The notes under the pieces are model-generated. The model made no database searches. It saw only the letters and a list, made by a program, of their open reading frames with translations, and was not told the DNA's origin. From contig CBDEUR010000003.1 of assembly GCA_965243345.1 (NCBI GenBank), positions 1,860,001 through 1,924,000 on the forward strand: a stretch of 64,000 bases of DNA, read 5' to 3'. This DNA comes from Bin52 sp965243345 (GTDB lineage Bacteria; Pseudomonadota; Alphaproteobacteria; Thalassobaculales; Thalassobaculaceae). A program made the translations under genes and the position numbers. Of this stretch, positions 35,536 to 44,744 are shown one piece after another; position 1 is the stretch's first letter, and every line of letters starts with the position of its first letter.

Positions 35536-35905
35536 TCAGTCCACGATGAGTGTCACGGTAGTGCCGCTCGGCGGCAGCGAGACGGTGGCAGAGGAGGTCG
35601 AGCCCAGGCATTGGTGTCGCGACGTTCCTGGCGCCTTCTTCTGGAAGGCGCGCGGCGGAACCTGGACGGCGGTCTCGAACCGGACCGTGTAGACGGCCCG
35701 GAATGTAGCGCCGTCGTGGCGCGACATCACTTCAAGGACACCCGAACCGACCCCCCTGAGCGGCTTTGCTTCTCGGTACCGGTGAGCGAGCTGGGCCTGG
35801 TAGATCGCGAAGCCCATGCGGTGCTGCACGGGAACCGGGAAGCGTTTCAGATCCGCCCTGCTCGAACCGTCCTGAAGGACGGGGTAACCGTGAGGATTAG
35901 TAACG
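35536..35905 (-). pseudogene. Decayed RelE/Gp49-like toxin, frameshifted
   Basis: One frame carries RADLKRFPVPVQHRMGFAIY, QAQLAHRYREAKPLRG, GVLEVMSRHDGATFRAVYTV and AFQKK, the core of a HigB-2/Gp49-like (DUF891) toxin. After the AFQKK block the rest (LDLLCHRLAAAERHYRDTH) is in another frame near 35620. A short antitoxin relic follows at once, keeping the usual toxin-antitoxin order. The N-terminus has no clear start. The pair is inactive. Confidence 0.72.
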
Positions 35906-36512
35906 TCAAGACAACCACTTATCGCGCTTCATCGCCCGCTGGGAGCGGCATGTGACGACGAGTAAAATGAGGCCAAATCGCCCTCAGAACCTGATGCAAC
36001 TGATCGTCGCAAATGTGCTCTGCCCGGCCGGTCTTCGCGCCCCGCTATCGCGGCTTGCCAACTTGTTCGGAACCGGTCCCGAAGGACGGCGGCCGAAGCG
36101 GAGGAAGGGTCCAGCCTGACCGAGACCCCCCGGGCTCCGTCGTGAACGGGTACCGATCTGTCCGTTTCGCGATGGGTTGTCCAAAGAACCCAATTGCGCC
36201 ATGGCAGGTGGGTCTTGAGGGCGATCTGCGTGGGCGCGGTTGCGTTGCCCAACAGGACTTCGGTTCCCTGGCTGGAGAAGACAGCGTAGTCGACCCGATT
36301 CACGGGGCTGAGAGCGCTCTGCAAGGGCGGATCGGCGCATGTTGGCCATTGTCGGGTACGTCCTGGGGCATCCGGCATTTTTCGGCCAGCGAATCGTCCG
36401 AAAACCGCCCGGATCGAAACACACCATGTCGAATTTCCGCCCCGGGGCCGGGAGAGACAGGTGTAGAGCCGGAAGGTCCTTGCCGCTCTGCTCGGGTTGT
36501 CCGTTGACTTGC
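35906..36512. other. Gene-free stretch before the AbiE operator
   Basis: About 600 bases. Overlapping open frames exist on both strands, but none shows a known domain. There is no visible RNA or repeat until the palindrome at 36513. Confidence 0.4.
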
Positions 36513-36561
36513 TCTCTATAGTTCGATATACGTCCTTAGGACGTATATCGAACTATAGAGA
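36513..36561. promoter_or_regulatory. 49-bp perfect palindrome, putative AbiE operator
   Basis: Left arm 36513-36536 (TCTCTATAGTTCGATATACG then TCCT) and right arm 36538-36561 are exact complements around a single T at 36537. The first gene's start codon begins on the next base (36562). AbiE-type antitoxins repress their own promoters through inverted repeats, so this is very likely the autoregulatory site. It may also set the 5' end of the transcript. Confidence 0.85.
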
Positions 36562-37485
36562 TTGAAAATAGTCTTGGCCGACACCATTGCACCGCAGTCT
36601 TTTGTCAGGCGATTCCGCGGCAGGCTGTCCCGGGCAGACAGGCATTTGGCGGAGATGCTCGAAGCAGAAGGTCGTCCTGTCATTTCGGAGACCGAACTGT
36701 TCCGGTTCGTCGACCGCCTGTACGCCCGGCCGACTGACCGGAAACTGTATCTGAGGGGCACTTCGCCGACTGAGGAAAGCTACATAACGCGGAAGCGGAA
36801 CCTGCTTGCGGCAAGGATCCTCCAGGTCGACCGCGACTATCGAACTCGGTTCCGGGTGCTGTCCGTGCCTGACCGTCCTGCAGACGACATCGTCTGTCTG
36901 GCGGATGACTTCTCCTATATCTCGCATCTTTCGGCCATGCAGCGGTGGGGTCTGACCGACCGTATGCCGGGGGTGCTGATGCTGACGCGGCCGGATCGCC
37001 GAACGATGAGAGCAAAGCTCGACGAAATATCCGGCGGTTTCAGGGACATGTTGATCCCGAAGGAGATCGTTGGCCATCCGCAAGTGGTACGCCTGCGTCC
37101 CGTCCAGGTGTTCGAAACCCGAAAGGCCGGTGCCTGGGTGCGGGATCGCACCGGATTTGCCCGTGTGGCGACCGTGGGGCAGACATTCCTCGACACCCTG
37201 CAGCAACCGGTGTCCTGCGGGGGCATGGCCCATGTTCTGGAGGTGTGGCAGGAGCACGCGGGGACCTATCTGGACGAAATCATCGAGGCGGTCGAAGGAC
37301 CGGCAAGCAGGATTGTCAGGTGCCGGGCTGGCTACATTCTGGAAAAGCGTCTCGGCGTTCGGGACGAGCGGGTCCGGGCCTGGAAGGCGTTCGCGCAACG
37401 TGGTGGCAGTCGCAAGCTCGACCCTGACAGGCCGTTCAGGCCGCTATACTCCGAGGATTGGATGATCTCGCTCAATGTCGAATGA
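36562..37485 (+). CDS. abiEi: AbiEi-type antitoxin of a type IV toxin-antitoxin pair
   Basis: 307 aa from TTG 36562, the base after the palindrome; no ribosome site lies outside it, so translation may be leaderless, or may use a later start (the next ATG is at residue 32). An N-terminal winged-helix-like part (LAEMLEAEGRPVISETELFR) is followed by an AbiEi C-terminal domain with DDFSYISHLSAMQRWGL, RVATVGQTFLDTLQQPVSCG and AGYILEKRLG, characteristic of the family. It should repress the pair and counteract the nucleotidyltransferase toxin. It overlaps the toxin gene by 11 bases. Confidence 0.82.
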   Translation: MKIVLADTIAPQSFVRRFRGRLSRADRHLAEMLEAEGRPVISETELFRFVDRLYARPTDRKLYLRGTSPTEESYITRKRNLLAARILQVDRDYRTRFRVLSVPDRPADDIVCLADDFSYISHLSAMQRWGLTDRMPGVLMLTRPDRRTMRAKLDEISGGFRDMLIPKEIVGHPQVVRLRPVQVFETRKAGAWVRDRTGFARVATVGQTFLDTLQQPVSCGGMAHVLEVWQEHAGTYLDEIIEAVEGPASRIVRCRAGYILEKRLGVRDERVRAWKAFAQRGGSRKLDPDRPFRPLYSEDWMISLNVE

Positions 37486-38335
37486 GCCGCGCACACTCAG
37501 TTTGGAGGAGTGGGTCTCGCGGGTCGCGGCCGACCCGGTGGCCCTGCGACAGCGCCGGGCCATGGAAATTGTGCTCCACAGCATCGCGCGGCTTTTGCCG
37601 AAACACCGCCTGTATCTGAAGGGCGGCGTGCTGATGGGCCTGGTCCACAAGAGCCCGCGGCAGACGACCGATATCGATCTAACGGCCGGCTTCAACGTGG
37701 AGCCTGGCATTGGCGAGCGTGTCGCCGAAGATCTGAGGTCCCGGTTTCGGCCCACGGCCGCCGAACTGGGTTATACCGGCATTACGGTGGACATCCACGC
37801 GATCAGGACCTTACCGCGAGGTCGGTTCGACACGGCGGATTTTCCCGGCCTCAAGATCAGGATCGTCCACGCCGAACGGCCAGGGAGTACGGCCGCGGGC
37901 GCACTGTATTTCGACATTGACATTTCCTTCAATGAGCCGCTTCAGCATGTCCTGGCCTTCCGCATTGCGGACGACCGGGACCTTTGCACCTATGCCCTGG
38001 TCGACCTGATAGCAGAGAAATACCGTGCTGTTCTCCAACAGCCCCATCGGCGCCGCGAGCGGCGTCAGGACATTTTCGACCTTCACTACCTGACGGTCAC
38101 CAACGACATTGGTCCCGACGCCAGGCGCCTAATCCTGGACTCACTGCTGATCAAGTGCCGCGCGCGCAGGATTGAGCCTACCCGTGCTTCCCTGGCAGAT
38201 CCCGAGATCCGGAGGCGGTCGGGCGCAAGATGGGAGACGCTTGAACTGGAGATAGGCGAAGTGCCGGCCTTTGACACATGCTTCGAGCAGGCACGAGCAT
38301 TCTACGAGAGCCTGCCATGGATACTGCGTCAGTAG
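37475..38335 (+). CDS. abiEii: AbiEii-type nucleotidyltransferase toxin
   Basis: 286 aa. The nucleotidyltransferase signature LYLKGGVLMGLVH, then RQTTDIDLT, followed by FDIDISFNEP fits the GSX10DxD motif and the later acidic residue of AbiEii/COG2253-type toxins. The C-terminal part (LVDLIAEKYRAVLQQPHRRR, then RQDIFDLHYL) matches motifs III and IV of the family. It is believed to add nucleotides to tRNA or protein and to cause abortive infection or stasis. It overlaps the antitoxin gene by 11 bases. Confidence 0.86.
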   Translation: MSNEPRTLSLEEWVSRVAADPVALRQRRAMEIVLHSIARLLPKHRLYLKGGVLMGLVHKSPRQTTDIDLTAGFNVEPGIGERVAEDLRSRFRPTAAELGYTGITVDIHAIRTLPRGRFDTADFPGLKIRIVHAERPGSTAAGALYFDIDISFNEPLQHVLAFRIADDRDLCTYALVDLIAEKYRAVLQQPHRRRERRQDIFDLHYLTVTNDIGPDARRLILDSLLIKCRARRIEPTRASLADPEIRRRSGARWETLELEIGEVPAFDTCFEQARAFYESLPWILRQ

Positions 38336-38625
38336 AAATCCGGTGTGGATGTGGTGGGTGATTTCAAGCCGGAAGCAGTCATGTGCCGAGAACATGCCAG
38401 GACAGACCTTCGAATTGGGAAGGGGCCTCGGAACGAAGCCGAGCGCTCCGCCGTTCTCAGTCACCGGGCGGCGCTGCGCCATCGCCCCGGTCAACGCAGA
38501 TCGCCGCAAGAACCGCCTCGACCCGGACCGTCGCGGGGGTCAACCATGCACTCGTCGTTGAAGCGCGGTCGGTTCCTCCGAAGGGGCGCATCCCTCCCGA
38601 CCATGCGAACCTTGCGTTCGGGACA
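38336..38625. other. Gap between abiEii and TauE gene
   Basis: About 290 bases with no gene or repeat I can support. Confidence 0.5.
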
Positions 38626-39402
38626 TCAGGTCGTGACGTCATGGATCGCCCGGACAAGGGTGGCGAGACCGGTGAGCGAAAGCAGGATCAGGGCGGCATC
38701 GCGGTAGTACCGGTGCCCGCCGGAGGCAAAGAAGCGAATGCCGAACCAGCTGGCAGCCAGGTAGACCGGCACCAGCACCAGGCTGATCAGCACCACTTCC
38801 CTGGTGTAGAGGCCGTGCCAGGCGAGCGGCGGAATGCCACAGAGATTGAGTGCTGCGACCACCGCGATCACATTGGCGCGCTGGCGCTCGGGATCACCGG
38901 CGCGCGCGAGCGCCACCACGACCGCCGGCGGTCCGCCGACACCACCGCCACCCTGGACCACGCCCGCGAACGCACCCATGCCGACCAGCACACCCGAACC
39001 GGGTGAACGCGACAGGTGCCAGCCCCGGTACATCAGCGCCACCATCACCAGGACCGCGGTCGCGATGGCGATCTTCATCACCTCACCGTCGACAGTGACC
39101 AGGACCCAGGTGCCCAGCGGTGCGGCAACGAAGCTCGAACACGCAAACGGCAGCACGAAGGACCGCTCGGCTCGCCGGACCGCGGCCGGGAGCAGCTGGA
39201 CCATGACCGGAACCCCGCTCAGGCTTGCAACGGCCACCGCCGCGGCGGGACTGATCACGTGGCTCAGCACCAGCACCATGATCATCGAGGCGCCGAAACC
39301 GACAAACCCCCGCATGAACCCGGCCACCACCATGGCGGCCAGCATCACCGTGACAGTCAGCGGATCGGCAAAGCCGGGAAACGTCCCGAAGAGGTCGGGC
39401 AT
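38626..39402 (-). CDS. TauE/SafE family membrane permease
   Basis: 258 aa from ATG 39402, with about eight hydrophobic segments. GFMRGFVGFGASMIMVLVLS and GAFAGVVQGGGGVGGPPAVV are the two repeated family motifs. Members export sulfite or sulfonates or move other organic anions. It follows the TauD-type dioxygenase by eight bases on the same strand, suggesting the pair handles a sulfonate or a related compound. Confidence 0.92.
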   Translation of the reverse strand: MPDLFGTFPGFADPLTVTVMLAAMVVAGFMRGFVGFGASMIMVLVLSHVISPAAAVAVASLSGVPVMVQLLPAAVRRAERSFVLPFACSSFVAAPLGTWVLVTVDGEVMKIAIATAVLVMVALMYRGWHLSRSPGSGVLVGMGAFAGVVQGGGGVGGPPAVVVALARAGDPERQRANVIAVVAALNLCGIPPLAWHGLYTREVVLISLVLVPVYLAASWFGIRFFASGGHRYYRDAALILLSLTGLATLVRAIHDVTT

Positions 39403-39410
39403 GCGCGGAG

Positions 39411-40253
39411 CTAGTGGCTCCGCTCCGCCAGTCCCTTCACCGGTTCGCCCCTGATGGTGATCCGGTGCATGACGCGGCGCTGGCCGTAGTAATCGTTCAG
39501 CGCCGTGTGCAGCACCGAACGGTTGTCCCAGATGCCCAGCGTCCCCGGCTCCCACCGGATCCGGCAGGTCAGTTCCGGCCGGGTTGCATGCCGCATCAGC
39601 CAGGCTAGAAGCGGCCGGCTCTCCTCTTCGCTCATGCCGTCAAACCGCTTGGTGCTGCGCTCGTCGCTCACGTAGAGCGCCGCTCTGCCGGTCTCGGGAT
39701 GGAGGCGCACCAGGGGGTGGATCGCTTCCTGGGTCGGCGTCTCGCGGTCCGGGATACGGGCCGCCATCCTGGCGGAGCGCGGCGCCTTCTTGTCATAGCT
39801 GTTACACGTGCGAAGCCGCGTCGCCATCCGTTGCATGCCCGATGAGAGGTTGTCGTAGGCTCCGGTCAGGCTGGCAAACATCGTGTCCCCGCCCGCGGCG
39901 GGCGTTTCGCGGGCGAGCAGCATGGTGAAGTTAGCGGGCAGTGGCGTGAAGATCTGGTCGGTGTGCCAGTGGTCCGCGAACCCTGTCGGGTCGGAGGCCT
40001 CCCGGATGATCTCGATGATTTCCGGAAACTCGTCGAGACCACGCAGATACGGATGCAGGTGCACCTCGCCCCATTGCCGGGCGAAGGCGAGGTAGTCTTC
40101 GGGCGAAAGGTCCTGGTCACGGAAACAGATGACGCCGTACCTGAGCAGGGCCGAGCGGACATCCGCCATGCCGTCTTCGTCGAGCCCGGCCACGTCAATA
40201 CCGCGGATTTCCACACCGAGCGCGCCGGCTATCGGCACGATTTCGAACGACAT
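39411..40253 (-). CDS. TauD/TfdA family 2-oxoglutarate dioxygenase
   Basis: 280 aa from ATG 40253. Iron ligands are HWHTDQIF (HxD) near residue 95 and the late histidine in IWDNRSVLHTALNDYYGQ, with the 2-oxoglutarate-binding arginine in RRVMHRITI. Family members hydroxylate taurine, alkyl sulfates or 2,4-D. It is cotranscribed with the TauE permease downstream. The sulfonate assignment is likely but not certain. Confidence 0.94.
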   Translation of the reverse strand: MSFEIVPIAGALGVEIRGIDVAGLDEDGMADVRSALLRYGVICFRDQDLSPEDYLAFARQWGEVHLHPYLRGLDEFPEIIEIIREASDPTGFADHWHTDQIFTPLPANFTMLLARETPAAGGDTMFASLTGAYDNLSSGMQRMATRLRTCNSYDKKAPRSARMAARIPDRETPTQEAIHPLVRLHPETGRAALYVSDERSTKRFDGMSEEESRPLLAWLMRHATRPELTCRIRWEPGTLGIWDNRSVLHTALNDYYGQRRVMHRITIRGEPVKGLAERSH

Positions 40254-40338
40254 GGCACGCACTCCCGACCTGCCCCACGGATCCCTTCAGTCTATGCCGG
40301 AATTGCCGGTACGGCCACGGTCGGTGCTCGACCGGATC

Positions 40339-40800
40339 TCATCCCTTCCAGGACAGATAACCCCGGTCGGGTTCGAGCGGGGCATGCGCCGGGTGGGTCT
40401 CGTGGCTCTCGGAGACCTCGATGCTGCAGAATTCGGCCCGGCTGCGCGCGAAGACCTCCCGGCGGATCGGATACCAGAAACTCGGAGGATCGAAACACCC
40501 GCCTGAAATTCCCTGCAACGAGGCCCAGGGCTCGGCGTCAATGGTCCAGTAGACCTGAGTGCCACAGCTCGAACAGCGTTCGATCTGCCAGGTGTTGCCG
40601 CTTTCGGACTGGAAGGAAAACTCCTGCAGGTCCCCGGCAAGGCGGGTCACCCGGTCGAGCGGGACATAGACCGAGACTCCGAACGCGCTGCCGGTGCGCA
40701 GCTGGCAGTAGCGGCAATGGCAGATGGCTGCCCGTTCCGGCTCGCCCTCGACGCGGAACCGTACCTTGCCGCACAGGCACCCGCCTTCATGCGTCTGCAT
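40339..40800 (-). CDS. GFA (glutathione-dependent formaldehyde-activating) family protein
   Basis: 153 aa. Zinc-binding cysteines are in GGCLCGKVRFRVEG, AAICHCRYCQLRTGSAFG and ERCSSCGTQVYW, the CENP-V/GFA fold. Members bind glutathione or other thiols; formaldehyde chemistry was shown only for some. Convergent neighbours give no further clue. Confidence 0.93.
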   Translation of the reverse strand: MQTHEGGCLCGKVRFRVEGEPERAAICHCRYCQLRTGSAFGVSVYVPLDRVTRLAGDLQEFSFQSESGNTWQIERCSSCGTQVYWTIDAEPWASLQGISGGCFDPPSFWYPIRREVFARSRAEFCSIEVSESHETHPAHAPLEPDRGYLSWKG

Positions 40801-40825
40801 TCCATCTTCTCCCGGCGGCAGGACA

Positions 40826-40902
40826 TGGTGGGCCCGGAGGGACTCGAACCCCCGACAACGCCGTTATGAGCGGCGCGTTCTAACCAGCTGAACTACAGGC
40901 CC
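40826..40902 (-). tRNA. tRNA with CAU anticodon (Ile2 or elongator Met)
   Basis: It folds as a full cloverleaf with GGGCCTG/CGGGCCC acceptor stem, CGCCG-CTCATAA-CGGCG anticodon arm and GTTCGAGTC in the T arm; CCA is encoded. Anticodon CAT. The pattern is closer to minor isoleucine tRNA (needing TilS lysidine) than to initiator, but this should be settled by a covariance model. Confidence 0.93.
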
Positions 40903-41268
40903 ACGTGCCATACTTATGAGCACCGTGGCGGACGGCGTCAACAGCGCTCCGGCGCCCCTTGCCGGGGAGTTGGTGGCAGTTTCAGGCACGGTGCCGGACC
41001 TGCCGGCATGGACCGGATCAACCGCGATGCCCGGACCGGAACCGGGGATTGCAACGGAATTCCGGTGCGGGAGCGGGACGCGAGAGGTGCCCGGGCCCTG
41101 GCCGGCCTGCAGGCCTCGGAGGGCGGGGCGAGACCCCTGCCCGCCTCAAGACGGTCGGCGTGATCACCGATCGGAGTGCCCGGGACCACCGGAACACCCG
41201 GGGAACGGCCGCTTGCACTCGCCTGCCGATGCGAATAGCGTGCGGCCGTTTTCAAGGAAAGGTCGGCC
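40903..41268. other. Gene-free stretch upstream of lysS
   Basis: About 365 bases between the tRNA and the GTG start of lysS. No recognisable gene, T-box or repeat is visible. Confidence 0.5.
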
Positions 41269-42867
41269 GTGCGCGCTTGCCCCGAAATCTCAACGGACTG
41301 CCTGCAGGAAGCCCGGTCCTGGCCGTTTGTCGAGGCACGGCGCATCCTCGAGCGGATCGAACGCGACCGCGCGGGCGGTCCCGATGGCGACATCGTGCTC
41401 GAAACCGGGTACGGCCCGTCCGGACTGCCTCACATCGGCACCTTCGGCGAGGTGTTCCGCACCACGCTCATCCTGCGCGTCCTTGAGCGCATGACTGACC
41501 GGAAGTGCAAGCTGATCGCGTTCTCCGACGACATGGATGGCCTGCGCAAGGTGCCGGACAACATTCCCAACCGGGACCTGGTGGCGGAACACCTGAACAA
41601 GCCGCTGACCCGGGTTCCCGACCCGTTCGGAACCCACGAGAGCTTCGGTGCGCACAACAACGCCCGCCTGATGAGCTTCCTCGACAGCTTCGGCTTCAGC
41701 TACGAGTTCCTCAGTTCGACCGAGTGCTACCACGCCGGACAGTTCGACGAAGCACTGTTGCGCGTGCTTGCGCGTTACGACGAGATCATGGCGGTGATGC
41801 TGCCGACGCTGGGCGAGGAGCGCCGTCAGACCTACAGCCCGTTCCTGCCGGTCTGTCCGCGCACCGGGCATGTTCTGCAGGTCCCCGTCACCGGCCGCGA
41901 TGTCGATGCCGGAACCGTGACCTACACCGATCCGCAGACCGGAGAGCAGGTCGAGACCCCGGTCACCGGCGGACGCTGCAAGCTGCAGTGGAAGGTGGAC
42001 TGGGCGATGCGCTGGCATTCGCTCGGAGTCCACTACGAGATGTCAGGCAAGGACCTGATCGACAGTGTCCGGGACTCTGGCAGGATCTGCCGGATCCTCG
42101 GGTCCTCGCCACCGGAATCGATGAGCTACGAACTGTTCCTCGACGAGGAAGGCCGGAAGATCTCGAAGTCGAAGGGCAACGGCATGTCCGTGGAGGAATG
42201 GCTGACCTACGGGCCGCCGGAAAGCCTGGCGCTGTTCATGTTCCAGCAACCGCGCCGTGCGAAGCGCCTGTTCTTCGACGTGATCCCGAAGAACACCGAT
42301 GACTACATCGCCCTTCGCGCCCGGCTCACGGACCAGGCACCCGGCCAGGCAGTGGACAACCCGGCATGGCACATCCACGCCGGAGACCCGCCTGCCGACC
42401 CGGTGCCGCTCGGCTTCGGCCTTCTGCTCAACCTGGCAAGCGTGTGCCACGCGGAGGACAAGGACCTGCTGTGGGGGTACATCACCCGCTACGCGCCCGG
42501 CACCTCGCCGGAGACGCACCGGTTTCTTGACCAGCTCGCCGGCCACGCCGTGGCCTACTACCAGGACTTCGTGCGCCCCACGAAATCGTACCGCGCGCCG
42601 GATGACCGCGAACGCGCGGCATTCGCCGATCTCGCCGCGGAATTCGAGGCCCTGGCGGACGACTGCGCCGCACACGAGATCCAGGAGGTGGTCTACGAAG
42701 TCGGCAAGCGCCACGGCTTCGACCCGCTCAGGAGCTGGTTCCAGGCGCTCTACCAGGTGCTTCTCGGCCAGGATCAGGGGCCGCGGTTCGGGTCCTTCGT
42801 CGCCCTCTACGGGGTCCGGGAATCCGTGGCGCTGATCACGGAATCACTCGAGCGCGACACCGGCTGA
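41269..42867 (+). CDS. lysK: Lysine--tRNA ligase, class I (LysRS1)
   Basis: 532 aa from GTG 41269, preceded by AAGGAAAGG. HIGH motif SGLPHIGTFGEVFRT near residue 54 and KMSKS motif KISKSKGNGMSVEEW near 300, with GRCKLQWKVDWAMRWHSLGV between them, identify the archaeal-type class I enzyme that charges tRNA-Lys. Class I LysRS occurs in archaea, spirochaetes and many alphaproteobacteria in place of the class II form. Only this one is in the window, so whether LysS is also present is unknown. Confidence 0.97.
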   Translation: MRACPEISTDCLQEARSWPFVEARRILERIERDRAGGPDGDIVLETGYGPSGLPHIGTFGEVFRTTLILRVLERMTDRKCKLIAFSDDMDGLRKVPDNIPNRDLVAEHLNKPLTRVPDPFGTHESFGAHNNARLMSFLDSFGFSYEFLSSTECYHAGQFDEALLRVLARYDEIMAVMLPTLGEERRQTYSPFLPVCPRTGHVLQVPVTGRDVDAGTVTYTDPQTGEQVETPVTGGRCKLQWKVDWAMRWHSLGVHYEMSGKDLIDSVRDSGRICRILGSSPPESMSYELFLDEEGRKISKSKGNGMSVEEWLTYGPPESLALFMFQQPRRAKRLFFDVIPKNTDDYIALRARLTDQAPGQAVDNPAWHIHAGDPPADPVPLGFGLLLNLASVCHAEDKDLLWGYITRYAPGTSPETHRFLDQLAGHAVAYYQDFVRPTKSYRAPDDRERAAFADLAAEFEALADDCAAHEIQEVVYEVGKRHGFDPLRSWFQALYQVLLGQDQGPRFGSFVALYGVRESVALITESLERDTG

Positions 42868-42877
42868 GGCCGGGAGG

Positions 42878-43474
42878 TCAGGCAACGCCAAGCTTCTCGG
42901 CAACGAAGTCCAGCCGGTCCTGGCCCCAGAACAATTCACCGCCAATCAGCCAGGACGGGGCGCCGAAAACACCCCGCTCGATCGCCTCGCGGGTGTCGGC
43001 CGCGAACCGGTCGGCTATGTCGCTGCCGCCGGCCGCCTCCATGATCGCTGCCGCCGGCAAGCCGCAGGCCTCGCACACCGAGGCGACGATGTCCGGATCG
43101 TCGATGTTGCGGTCATCCTCCCACAGGGCGGCGAGCAGGGCAGACGACAGGCCGAATGCGTCGTGTCCGGCTTCCCGCGCCGCGACGATCGCGAGCGCGG
43201 CCGTCGGGCGCGTCGCCGGAAAGTTCACCGGCTGCAGGTGCATCGGTGCGTCACGCCGCCTTTTCCAACGGGCCAGCTCCTGCAACCGGTAGGCCCGGCG
43301 TTCCGGCGAGCGCTTGGGCAACGGAAGACCGCCGGTCGCGGGAAAGATGGTGCCGAAGTCCACCGCGTAGACCGTGACCTCGGCGCCGGCCTGCTCCGCC
43401 ATGCTGGAGAACAGCTTGCTGCCCAGGTAGGACCACGGGCTCGACGGGGTCATGTAGTACGAAACACTGGTCAT
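42878..43474 (-). CDS. DsbA-family 2-hydroxychromene-2-carboxylate isomerase-like protein
   Basis: 198 aa from ATG 43474 (preceded by TGGAGA); a GTG at 43510 overlapping the upstream stop is the alternative. The thioredoxin-like fold begins YYMTPSSPWSYLGSKLF and ends FGAPSWLIGGELFWGQDRLD, the HCCA isomerase/GST-kappa pattern. It uses glutathione to isomerise an aromatic-degradation intermediate. It lies three bases after the FAD oxidoreductase in one transcription unit. Confidence 0.9.
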   Translation of the reverse strand: MTSVSYYMTPSSPWSYLGSKLFSSMAEQAGAEVTVYAVDFGTIFPATGGLPLPKRSPERRAYRLQELARWKRRRDAPMHLQPVNFPATRPTAALAIVAAREAGHDAFGLSSALLAALWEDDRNIDDPDIVASVCEACGLPAAAIMEAAGGSDIADRFAADTREAIERGVFGAPSWLIGGELFWGQDRLDFVAEKLGVA

Positions 43475-43506
43475 GGACCGTTTCTCCAGATGCGGGATTG
43501 CCGCCT

Positions 43507-44613
43507 TCACTCCAGCATGTCTGCGACATGATCGGCAATGGCCAGGGAACTGGTCATTCCGGGCGACTCGATCGCGAACAGGTTGACCAGGCCCGACACG
43601 CCGTGATCAGCGGGTCCCTGGATGACGTAGTCGGCGGCCGGCTCGCCCGGCGCCTGGACCTTGGGGCGAATCCCGGCATAGCCGGGCTGCAGTGCGCCAT
43701 CGGGCAGCCCCGGCCAGTACTTGCGCACCGCGGCATAGAACCCGTCCGACCGTCCCGGGTCCACGTCGTAGTCGATGCACTCGATCCATTCGACATCCGG
43801 CCCGAACCGTGCCTGCCCCGCGAGATCGAGGGTGAGGTGAACGCCCAGTCCCGCCTGCTCGGGCGCCGGGTAGATCAGGGAGGAAAACGGTGCCCGGCAC
43901 CCCGACAGCGAGTAGTAGTTGCCCTTGCAGTAGTAGGACGGAGGAACCCGCTCCTCCGGAAACCCCTCGAGACGCCGGGCCAGATCCTGGGCGTGCAGCC
44001 CGGCGGAGTTGACCACCAGGCGCGCCTGCAGCGTCATCGCCCCGTCTCCGCCGACCTCGAGCGTGATGCCCTCGTCGGACAGCCGGCCGTACTCCACCGG
44101 AGCGTGGAACGCGACCATGGCGCCACGGTCCTCGGCATCGCCCTGCAGTCCCAGCATGTAGGAATGGCTGTCGGCGACACCGGTGGACGGCGACCACAGG
44201 GCCGCGACACAGGCAAGTTCCGGCTCCCGGCCCTGCGCCTCGCCGGCCGACAGCATCTCGAGGTTGGTCACCCCGTTCCGCGCCGCCGTCGCACGCAGCC
44301 GTTCGAGTGAGGGAACCTGGTCATCGGACGTCGCCACGATCAGCTTCCCGAGCCGGCTGTACGGAATGCCGCGCTCGTCCATGTACCGGTACATCATCGT
44401 GCGGCCGGCGACGCACATGCGCGCCTTGAGGCTTCCGGGCGGATAGTAGATGCCGGCGTGGATCACTTCGGAGTGGCGTGAACTGGTCCCGGTGCCGATC
44501 GCCTCGGCCTGCTCGAGCACGATGACATCGCGCCCGCGCAACGCCAGCGCACGCGCACAGGCAAGACCCACCACACCGGCCCCGATCACCACGCAGTCGA
44601 CATGTTCGGCCAC
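43507..44613 (-). CDS. FAD-dependent oxidoreductase (DAO/LhgO-like)
   Basis: 368 aa from GTG 44613, preceded by GGGAG. Rossmann motif DCVVIGAGVVGLACARALAL, then SSRHSEVIHAGIYYPPGSLK and PVEYGRL, with SAGLHAQDLARRLEGF and the late ESPGMTSSLAIADHVADML FAD block. It resembles L-2-hydroxyglutarate dehydrogenase/oxidase (LhgO) and related 2-hydroxyacid oxidases. The substrate is unknown. Confidence 0.9.
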   Translation of the reverse strand: MAEHVDCVVIGAGVVGLACARALALRGRDVIVLEQAEAIGTGTSSRHSEVIHAGIYYPPGSLKARMCVAGRTMMYRYMDERGIPYSRLGKLIVATSDDQVPSLERLRATAARNGVTNLEMLSAGEAQGREPELACVAALWSPSTGVADSHSYMLGLQGDAEDRGAMVAFHAPVEYGRLSDEGITLEVGGDGAMTLQARLVVNSAGLHAQDLARRLEGFPEERVPPSYYCKGNYYSLSGCRAPFSSLIYPAPEQAGLGVHLTLDLAGQARFGPDVEWIECIDYDVDPGRSDGFYAAVRKYWPGLPDGALQPGYAGIRPKVQAPGEPAADYVIQGPADHGVSGLVNLFAIESPGMTSSLAIADHVADMLE

Positions 44614-44744
44614 ATCCGGCTCCCGTTGTCCCAACCCGGGCCGGATTACCCCGAAGCCCGGCGGCGGGGCAAGGACGCGGTCTTGACAGGCGGTGTGCGG
44701 ACGGACTGTTCTCCGTGCACACGGGATGCGGGAGACCAGGACCG

